From Desulfocapsa sp. (lineage in GTDB: Bacteria > Desulfobacterota > Desulfobulbia > Desulfobulbales > Desulfocapsaceae): DNA of 33,278 nt. The notes beneath the pieces are model-generated. The model was not told the DNA's origin. It searched no databases and was given only the letters and a program-made list of their open reading frames with translations. Shown here in pieces: positions 25,741 to 31,852 of the stretch; the first letter of the stretch is position 1; each line of letters opens with the position of its first letter. A program made the position numbers and the translations under genes. The DNA lies in assembly GCA_030145625.1 (NCBI GenBank), contig JAQYVF010000053.1:1-33278 (forward strand), written 5' to 3'.

Positions 25741-26022
25741 ATGAAAAAAGTAGAAATCATCACCCTTCGTTCAACCTGGCAATCGAGACAGTTTGAAGCT
25801 ATCGACATTCTACGACAAATACAAAGTGGACATTGCAGTCAGCAACCCTCGGCAATACATTTCTACTCCCATGCAGAGCTGGAAAGCGATATCAGTTTTC
25901 ACCTGCATTGGAAACTGGTGATCGGCGAACGAGCAAAAAGTAATTTCGGAATCCAACTGGCTAATGCTTTACGAGAATATGGACTCGTTTATCACGGTAT
26001 CTGGCAGAAGGTGCCAGTATAA
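25741..26022 (+). CDS. Small uncharacterised protein, probable sigma-54 target
   Basis: A 93-residue soluble protein without signal peptide or membrane helix. It starts at ATG 25741 with GGAGG at 25724-25728, a long 12-base spacing. The sequence begins MKKVEIITLRSTW and continues with an alternating pattern of strands and helices (AIHFYSHAELESDISFHLHWKLV, then a helix IQLANALREYGLVYHGIW), as in small ferredoxin-like alpha/beta folds. I recall similar small hypothetical proteins in desulfobacteria but no function. It lies downstream of the sigma-54 promoter and divergent from the GAF activator, so it is the likely target of that regulator. Repeat element copies lie on both sides (25566-25705 and 26188-26329). 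Confidence 0.75.
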   Translation: MKKVEIITLRSTWQSRQFEAIDILRQIQSGHCSQQPSAIHFYSHAELESDISFHLHWKLVIGERAKSNFGIQLANALREYGLVYHGIWQKVPV

Positions 26023-26030
26023 CATCTGGG

Positions 26031-26138
26031 GTAACTATTCAGCAGCACTCCATCTTCGTCCATTTAGGTCTTCTCGAATAGCACTAGTATGCTTCGAAGT
26101 CCTAAATGGACGAATATAAAGCACTGCTGAATAGTTAC
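26031..26138. repeat. Long imperfect palindrome inside the 152-base element
   Basis: The outer arms GTAACTATTCAGCAG (26031-26045) and CTGCTGAATAGTTAC (26124-26138) pair perfectly, as do the inner arms TTCGTCCATTTAGG (26055-26068) and CCTAAATGGACGAA (26101-26114). The 32-base centre contains further pairing (CTTC/CGAA against TTCGAAG). It starts 9 bases after the stop of the 25741 gene and might end or stabilise its transcript. Confidence 0.8.
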
Positions 26139-26182
26139 AGAGCGGTTGTTTGCCAATTATTGGGCATTACCTGAATAGTTAC
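26031..26182. mobile_element. Nonautonomous transposable element with GTAACTATTCAG ends and 8-base target duplication
   Basis: The element begins GTAACTATTCAG (26031-26042) and ends with the exact reverse complement CTGAATAGTTAC (26171-26182). CATCTGGG flanks it directly on both sides (26023-26030, 26183-26190), an exact 8-base target duplication. Ends starting GTAA and 8-base duplications are known for the IS66 family, so it may be an IS66-related MITE; this assignment is inference. A further inward copy of the end at 26127-26138 makes most of the element a long hairpin. There is no coding capacity. Confidence 0.75.
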
Positions 26183-26187
26183 CATCT

Positions 26188-26329
26188 GGGTACCTTGAAA
26201 AATTAGTTTTTTTGTTCACGATCGAGGAGCAGACGAAAAAATAAGCGCAGTATGTAGTTTATATGTAGGCATTATTTTTTTTGGCTGTGACGAAGAGCTT
26301 GGGCAAAAAGGAAATTTTACGAGGTGGCC
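26188..26329 (+). repeat. Short interspersed element, copy 2 (diverged)
   Basis: A 142-base copy starting GGGTACCTTGAAAA and ending ATTTTACGAGGTGGCC. Internal blocks such as GACGAAGAGCTTGGGC are recognisable, but the middle differs from copies 1 and 3. ATCT lies after the right end, and the same ATCT lies before the left end; the adjoining CATCTGGG was later duplicated by the 152-base element. Its right end places a GAGGTGG stretch 6 bases ahead of an ATG at 26334. Confidence 0.7.
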
Positions 26330-26333
26330 ATCT

Positions 26334-26447
26334 ATGAATAATCAAGAGATGATGCCTGTGTTTCTTACACGTGAAAGAAATAGAGGAAATGGCTGGTACA
26401 GTAATTCTTTCCTACTGATTTATAGAAAAAACCAAGAGGAACAATAG
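26334..26447 (+). CDS. Possible small protein of 37 residues
   Basis: The open frame starts at ATG 26334, preceded at good distance by GAGGTGG that is part of repeat element copy 2. The product starts MNNQEMMPVFLTRERN and is polar and basic, with no recognisable domain. The frame may be a chance product or the remnant of a gene whose front was replaced by the element. It ends 77 bases before the HD-GYP gene. Confidence 0.25.
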   Translation: MNNQEMMPVFLTRERNRGNGWYSNSFLLIYRKNQEEQ

Positions 26448-26524
26448 ACTGAGCTGCATATCGAAGAGATTCCAAAAAAGCAATAACGCCTGCAATCAAG
26501 TATCATGGCCGAGGAAACAAAGTT

Positions 26525-27826
26525 ATGAACTCAGTCGATCCCCGGAGAATCCACAGGAGTCTGCTTGTTAGAATTTGCCTAATGGGCCTTGTTATCTCAT
26601 GTATTGTTGGCGCAGGTGTCTGGCAGATGGAGAAAGACAGAATCGGCCAAGAGATCCTGTGGAATGCAAAAAACAGCTTCAAACATTTCAACAACCAAAT
26701 CCGATCACTTTTAAACACTCCGAATAATTTAAATCCCGACCTTCTCCAGCAACAACTGATCACCACAGGAAAAGAGCAAAAGCAGAATCAATCAGGCGGG
26801 TTTGTTTCCATGGCTATTTATACCCTCAGCGGAGAACTGGTGACCATGATCACCGATACTGCCTATAAAAACAGTGAACTTGTCCGGGACAAAGCAGGAC
26901 GATTAAATAAAGAAATTAAAACTGACAACACCATGAAGTTCAGTATAATTCAAATTGAGGAGACCCCTTACATGCAAATTATCTCACCCTTGAAAAATGA
27001 TCTGGGTGAGTTAGCAGCCTATGGAGAAACCTTTTTTGCCGTGGCCCCTGAAACCCTGAAAAAGACCAGGATAAAGGCAATCAAACTCGCCAGTGTCGCC
27101 ATTCTCATCGTTGTGTTCACAACCAGTCTCCTCTATCCCATAGTTGTCACCCTGCTCAACCGGGTGTCTTCCTTGTCGGCCAAGCTCTTTGAATCCAACC
27201 TTGAAATGCTCAAAGTATTGGGAAGTGCTGTAGCCAAAAGGGACAGTGATACAGATTCACACAACTACCGGGTGACCATCATCTCAGTAAAACTTGCAGA
27301 AGACTTAAGGCTATCCAAACCAAAAATCCAGCAATTAATCAAAGGGGCCTTTCTCCATGATATCGGAAAAATCGGTATTGAAGATAAGATCCTGCACAAA
27401 CCCAGCCGCCTCAATGAAAATGAATTCATGGCTATGAAAAACCACGTGCCCTATGGAATTGATATTGTAAACAAGGCAGAATGGCTCAAAGAGGCAATAG
27501 ATATTGTCGGGTCTCACCATGAAAAATTTGATGGGAGCGGGTACGGCAACGGACTAAAAAAAGAACAAATACCAGAGATTGCCAGAATCTTCTCGATTGC
27601 CGATGTCTTTGATGCCCTGACCTCCAGCCGACCCTATAAGGCCCCCTTCTCCTTTGAAAAGGCCATGGGTATCATTAAGACCGGAAGCGGCAACCACTTT
27701 GATCCGGTTTATGTGATTGCCTTTGAAAAAATTGCATTTTCCCTGTTTGCAACCTATGCAAAAAGAGAAGATACCAAACTCAAAAAAGAACTGGCTACCA
27801 TAATACAAGAATACTTCTACGGATAA
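26525..27826 (+). CDS. Membrane-anchored HD-GYP-type phosphodiesterase
   Basis: A 433-residue protein with a membrane helix at about 18-36, a periplasmic region to about 180, a second helix at about 183-207 and a cytoplasmic HD-GYP domain (about 225-425). The metal ligands are present: HDIGKIG with H278/D279, HVPYGIDIV, H331-H332, and the DVFDALTSSRPYK segment. HD-GYP enzymes hydrolyse the second messenger c-di-GMP. The signature is HHEKFDGSGYG, so the Pro of the usual GYP is replaced by Gly341; activity is still likely because the ligands are kept. A GAGG site is 10 bases upstream of the ATG. The GGDEF gene at 29307 would supply the opposing activity. Confidence 0.92.
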   Translation: MNSVDPRRIHRSLLVRICLMGLVISCIVGAGVWQMEKDRIGQEILWNAKNSFKHFNNQIRSLLNTPNNLNPDLLQQQLITTGKEQKQNQSGGFVSMAIYTLSGELVTMITDTAYKNSELVRDKAGRLNKEIKTDNTMKFSIIQIEETPYMQIISPLKNDLGELAAYGETFFAVAPETLKKTRIKAIKLASVAILIVVFTTSLLYPIVVTLLNRVSSLSAKLFESNLEMLKVLGSAVAKRDSDTDSHNYRVTIISVKLAEDLRLSKPKIQQLIKGAFLHDIGKIGIEDKILHKPSRLNENEFMAMKNHVPYGIDIVNKAEWLKEAIDIVGSHHEKFDGSGYGNGLKKEQIPEIARIFSIADVFDALTSSRPYKAPFSFEKAMGIIKTGSGNHFDPVYVIAFEKIAFSLFATYAKREDTKLKKELATIIQEYFYG

Positions 27827-28063
27827 AACAGGCAAAAAAGTATTCTACCATCTCCATCAATTCAAGGGTGATTCAAATTAGCCAAGCGACAGGGTAACGC
27901 ACTGGGCCATCTGTTTTTTCACTGCTAGACAGAAGTTCAATCAGGGTTAATATGAAATCACAGGCGGTTCCATCCCCCCCCGGCAAAGAGTCTGTCGGAT
28001 TTAGAGAATCACAGTGAGAATTTGAAAAATCGAGACCAGATTTTCATGGATTTGAGGCTGCTT

Positions 28064-28930
28064 TCATCTGCGCGATGTTCCATATCGCTCTTCTGCCTTA
28101 TAATAGTCATCAAAGCCGACAATCTTGCGGACTTCCTGAAAAGGCATCAGCCCCTGAGGATTTCTTCCCGCCTGCAGATCTTGCAAGGTTGTTGCCATTG
28201 CCTGGATGGATGCAGAAATCAAAGCTAATGGATAGGCTGCTATCTTGAATCCGATTTCGTGGAGTTCAATAGGCGAAAGGAGTGGTGTTTTTCCACCATC
28301 AATAATGTTTGCCATGTGCACACCAGCCACCTCTTTGCAGATAGTCTGCATTTCTTCTACACTTTCAGAGGCTTCGACAAATAGGATGTCAGCACCCAAC
28401 TCAGAAAATTTATTGGCTCTGCTGATGGCCTCCCCTAACCCATGAACTGCCCTTGCATCGGTACGGGCAATAATGAGGATATCCTGCCCTTCGTTCCGGG
28501 CATGGACCGCAGCTCCTACCCGTTCGTAGGCCTCATTCTGCGAAACAACCAACTTCCCCTTGGTATGCCCACATCGTTTTGGAGAAACCTGATCTTCTAT
28601 CATGATCGCTGCAAAACCGACATGACCATAGCCATTCACGGTACGATGCACATTCAGGGCATTCCCATACCCCGTATCTCCGTCACCTAACACAGGTATT
28701 GAGACAGTGCTGCATATATTCCTTCCCTGATCAACCATTTCACCGTAGGAAATCAGCCCCGTATCCGGCAAGCCAAGAGGGGTAGCGGCAACGCAAAATC
28801 CGGACATGAAGGTCAGAGCAAATCCAGCCTGCTCAATCATTTTTGCTGACAAACCATCATAACAGCATGGCATAATGTTACATTGGTCCTGAGCTAACAG
28901 GTGGCGAAGTTGTTGTGCTGGAGTAGACAT
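28064..28930 (-). CDS. Isocitrate lyase/PEP mutase family enzyme
   Basis: The enzyme has 288 residues, the usual size for this TIM-barrel family. The key motifs are VLGDGDTGYGN (metal-binding Asp residues), EDQVSPKRCGHTKGK (the KKCGH-x-x-GK loop with the catalytic Cys, here KRCGH) and IIARTDAR. The family includes methylisocitrate lyase, 2,3-dimethylmalate lyase, oxaloacetate decarboxylase and PEP mutase; the CGH loop favours a carbon-carbon lyase over a phosphonate-forming mutase, but the substrate cannot be fixed. The start MSTPAQQL at 28930 agrees with family alignments as I recall them; an upstream in-frame ATG at 28981 lies inside repeat copy 3 and would add an unrelated hydrophobic stretch. 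There is no clear ribosome-binding site for either start. The gene stands alone and converges with the HD-GYP gene. Confidence 0.9.
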   Translation of the reverse strand: MSTPAQQLRHLLAQDQCNIMPCCYDGLSAKMIEQAGFALTFMSGFCVAATPLGLPDTGLISYGEMVDQGRNICSTVSIPVLGDGDTGYGNALNVHRTVNGYGHVGFAAIMIEDQVSPKRCGHTKGKLVVSQNEAYERVGAAVHARNEGQDILIIARTDARAVHGLGEAISRANKFSELGADILFVEASESVEEMQTICKEVAGVHMANIIDGGKTPLLSPIELHEIGFKIAAYPLALISASIQAMATTLQDLQAGRNPQGLMPFQEVRKIVGFDDYYKAEERYGTSRR

Positions 28931-29306
28931 ATCACAAAGTAGAAGTATTAAAAGGGTACCTTGAAAAGGTATAATTTTCATTCAAAATCGAGGCATGAGA
29001 AAAATTTTACCGCAGGTGCCCCGCAGGAATCACCCTAACTACGGGTACAAGTGCCCTTGTGGTGCATCCAATTGATATTCCGAGGATAAAACTTTACTCA
29101 TAACGAAGAGTTTGGGCGGAAAGGCAATTTTACAAGGTGGCCTAAAGGTGACATGCATAACGTATGCAGCATCCCTGATGGGAAATGACATTGAGTTTTT
29201 TTTAAAAAAAAGATAGCGTTAAAGGGTAATACTTAAATCACCTCTGAATCTTTATTCAGGTAAACAGAACCGTCATACGGCTCACCCATGTATTTTCCTT
29301 GAACTT
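28931..29306. other. Intergenic region between the divergent PEP mutase-family and GGDEF genes
   Basis: Half of these 376 bases is repeat element copy 3 (28954-29142), which begins 23 bases from the start codon of the minus-strand gene. The remainder (29143-29306) has a T8A8 palindrome near 29192-29209 but no recognisable riboswitch: I looked for a c-di-GMP aptamer before the GGDEF gene and saw none. Confidence 0.5.
28954..29142 (+). repeat. Short interspersed element, copy 3, with an extra internal hairpin segment
   Basis: A 189-base copy starting GGGTACCTTGAAAA and ending TTTTACAAGGTGGCC. It matches copy 1 closely on both flanks, but its middle (about 29012-29073) carries roughly 50 extra bases. 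This segment is GC-rich and self-complementary (CACC...GGTG around ACAAG-TGCC-CTTGT), like a REP-type hairpin. TAAA flanks the right end and, one base off, the left end. The element sits directly upstream of the PEP mutase-family gene. Confidence 0.75.
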
Positions 29307-31391
29307 TTGACACCTCTTGCCAAAAACTTAGCAGTAAGCTTTACCCACCAACACGTCCTCCCTGATCAAAAGGAAGTATTTCAACTGAGCGAGTTGCCGT
29401 CAAAGACTGAAGCAAAAGATGATCTTGTAACCGTAGCGTATCTCACTCTTTTTTTTGTCTTAAATTGCTCTATCTCTTTTTTCCGCACCTATAATCCACT
29501 CTGGAAACAAACTTTCTTTTCCACCTGTCTCTGCTCACAACAGCGGCTCCCCTTGCTCTTTTCGTTCGCTTTTTTTACCCTGGCCCTCCTTTTCTGCAGT
29601 GTGACCAGCGCTGTTGCCAGTGCTGACTATGACTGCGTCAGCCTAAAAGAGGGACAGTCAATCTACAACCTGAACGGTGCAGTCAGTTATTACGAAGATC
29701 ACAACTCCAGTCTATCACTAGAGGAGATCCTGAAAAACCGTACTCTATCATGGACTTCCCTGCCCGGAGATGCTCCTAGTTTTGGTTTCAGCAGCTCTGC
29801 TTATTGGCTGAAATTTGAAATATGTGCCCCACAACCTGAGGGGGAAAGGGTTGTGCTTGAAGTAGCTTATCCACTCCTTGATTCAATTCATCTCTATGGT
29901 GTCACAGACCGAACCATCGTCTATAAGTACCATACAGGAGATAATTTCATTTTCAGTCAACGACCTGAAAACCATCGTAATTTTCTCTTTTTTCTTCCTA
30001 ACTCCCAACAGGAAATCTTAAGTATCTATCTACGTATCCAGACCGATAGCGCCGTTCAGGTTCCACTGCAGCTCTACACATCAACTGGTTTTTTTAAAAA
30101 AAATCAGAATATGCTCTTTATACAGGGTGGATATTTCGGCATTATTCTGGCAATGATACTATACAATGCAATCCTGTTCTGTTCTCTACGTGAATGGCCG
30201 TACCTGTTCTATATCCTCTTCACCGTCAGTTATTTCAGCTTTCAGGGTGTCCTTCAAGGCTTTTTCCAGCAATTCATTTTTGATTCAATCTGGTGGCAGA
30301 ACCATGCATTACTTCTGTTTGGTTTCAGTTCCATCTTGTTTGCAAATTTGTTTGCCGATTCTTTCTTAAATCTATCGAACAAAAACCCGTTTATATCTCG
30401 CAGCTTACGTTGGATTGGATTGCTATCAGCACTGAGCGCCATGCTTGCCTCCACACTACCGTATGCGCCCATGGTTAAATTAATGCTCGCCTTAGCGATC
30501 TTCAGCTCCCTGTTGATAATGTCCGCTGGATCCAAACTCTGGTGGATCGGTCATCTGCCCGCGCGAATTTTCACATTGGCATGGTCAACACTGCTAATTT
30601 CTTTTATTTTAGCTTCACTCAACAAATTTGGACTGCTTCCAAGGGTTTTCTGGACTGAAAACATCATGCAGATAGGCGGAGTCCTTGAGGTTATATTGTT
30701 GTCGATAGCTCTAGGTGAGCGAATAAATGAAGAAAAACGCCAGCGCATTCTCGCCGAACAGAGCCTGACCACATCTTTGGAAGAAATGGTCCAGACAAGA
30801 ACGTCAGAATTAAACCATGCACTGAAGCAACTGAAAACAGCAAATGCCATTCTTGACAAGGCAAGTCTCACCGACAGCTTGACACAGCTCGCCAATCGAA
30901 GATCCTTCGATAAGGAAACAAAAATTGAACACAAGAATGCCACGCGTGGAGGTTATCCTCTTTCCCTTATCATGATTGACATAGACCACTTCAAGAGAAT
31001 TAATGATACCCATGGACACCAGGTTGGCGACCAGGTATTGCAGAAGGTGGCCAAAACTCTTTGCTCTTTTGCCACCCGCTCTCGGGATAATGTGTTTCGC
31101 TATGGTGGAGAAGAGTTTGCGATTATGCTCTACAACACCTCACTACCTGGAGCTATAAACGTGGCGGAAAAGATACGAAGTGCAATTGAAACATCCCCCC
31201 TCGACCTTCAGGATGAATTAGACGCCATAACTATCAGTGCAGGTGTCAGTGTATATGACCCAAAAGAAGCCAACACGCTGCTCTGCGATATGGATGAGTT
31301 GATTCGTCAAGCCGACTCACATCTCTATCGAGCCAAGACGAATGGGCGCAATAGGGTCGAAGCATCAGATGTCAGCCCACCTGAAAGCTAA
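29307..31391 (+). CDS. Membrane diguanylate cyclase (7TMR-DISM extracellular, 7TM, GGDEF)
   Basis: Up to 694 residues. A signal-peptide-like helix (about 80-103, ending SAVASA) precedes a beta-rich 7TMR-DISMED2-type sensor (about 110-240), a block of about seven membrane helices (about 270-465), a coiled coil (about 475-525) and a GGDEF domain (about 530-685). The active site is YGGEEF near residue 600, and an RxxD inhibitory site (RSRD) lies at the expected distance before it, so the enzyme should make c-di-GMP and be product-inhibited. The start is unresolved: no ATG occurs in frame before the sensor, the longest frame begins at TTG 29307, and a downstream GTG or TTG near the signal helix is possible. 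The first 75 residues may not be translated. Confidence 0.9.
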   Translation: MTPLAKNLAVSFTHQHVLPDQKEVFQLSELPSKTEAKDDLVTVAYLTLFFVLNCSISFFRTYNPLWKQTFFSTCLCSQQRLPLLFSFAFFTLALLFCSVTSAVASADYDCVSLKEGQSIYNLNGAVSYYEDHNSSLSLEEILKNRTLSWTSLPGDAPSFGFSSSAYWLKFEICAPQPEGERVVLEVAYPLLDSIHLYGVTDRTIVYKYHTGDNFIFSQRPENHRNFLFFLPNSQQEILSIYLRIQTDSAVQVPLQLYTSTGFFKKNQNMLFIQGGYFGIILAMILYNAILFCSLREWPYLFYILFTVSYFSFQGVLQGFFQQFIFDSIWWQNHALLLFGFSSILFANLFADSFLNLSNKNPFISRSLRWIGLLSALSAMLASTLPYAPMVKLMLALAIFSSLLIMSAGSKLWWIGHLPARIFTLAWSTLLISFILASLNKFGLLPRVFWTENIMQIGGVLEVILLSIALGERINEEKRQRILAEQSLTTSLEEMVQTRTSELNHALKQLKTANAILDKASLTDSLTQLANRRSFDKETKIEHKNATRGGYPLSLIMIDIDHFKRINDTHGHQVGDQVLQKVAKTLCSFATRSRDNVFRYGGEEFAIMLYNTSLPGAINVAEKIRSAIETSPLDLQDELDAITISAGVSVYDPKEANTLLCDMDELIRQADSHLYRAKTNGRNRVEASDVSPPES

Positions 31392-31852
31392 AACACATTT
31401 TCGCCATTATTTTGGAGAAATCCGTTTTTACAAAACTTGCAGATCCAGCCAACTCGCCTTTTTTATTTTAAGGTTCTGCAGAAATAACATACACAACCCA
31501 CCCCACCTGCAATTTCGACAATCCAATCCTGACAAAAACACGACAAATAGATAGTTAGACACACTCACCCAATAACTTTTTCTGTCTTTTTGTTTGCACC
31601 CTTTACAGAGATATTTTTTTAAAAAAACATGGTCCCAACAGAGGCTACAGAAAACGGTATATGGTTAATGAAGAGCCCTCTCCCCAGTCACAACTTTCAG
31701 CCCTTCCACATTGTGACACCTTATGATACCGTTTATTTAGATTCAGGCTTTGAGTGGCTATGTTGTAATCAGCAAACAGTTGGAAAAAAATTGCATGCTA
31801 TAGCTGACCATAAGATCAAAACTGCTTGGAAAAGGGCAAGGGGAGATCGAAA
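31392..31852. other. Intergenic region before the chemoreceptor gene
   Basis: I see no supported gene in these 461 bases. They are AT-rich, with a T7A7 palindrome near 31613-31626 and T-rich runs at 31578-31600. A 99-codon frame (31629-31928) overlaps the chemoreceptor start and lacks coding character. No flagellar sigma-28 promoter is evident. Confidence 0.5.

Larger units (their letters stand above)
26023..26524. other. Intergenic region made largely of nested mobile elements
   Basis: This 502-base gap is mostly mobile DNA. It holds the 8-base duplication CATCTGGG (26023-26030 and 26183-26190) around a 152-base element, then repeat element copy 2, then a possible 37-codon frame (26334-26447). 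The last 77 bases before the HD-GYP gene carry only its ribosome-binding site, GAGG at 26511-26514. Confidence 0.6.

Noticed and set aside
28931-28981. Longer N-terminus for the PEP mutase-family enzyme starting at 28981
   Set aside because: The extra 17 residues are encoded mostly by repeat copy 3 and are absent from the family as I recall it.
29143-29306. c-di-GMP riboswitch upstream of the GGDEF gene
   Set aside because: None of the conserved aptamer segments could be found.
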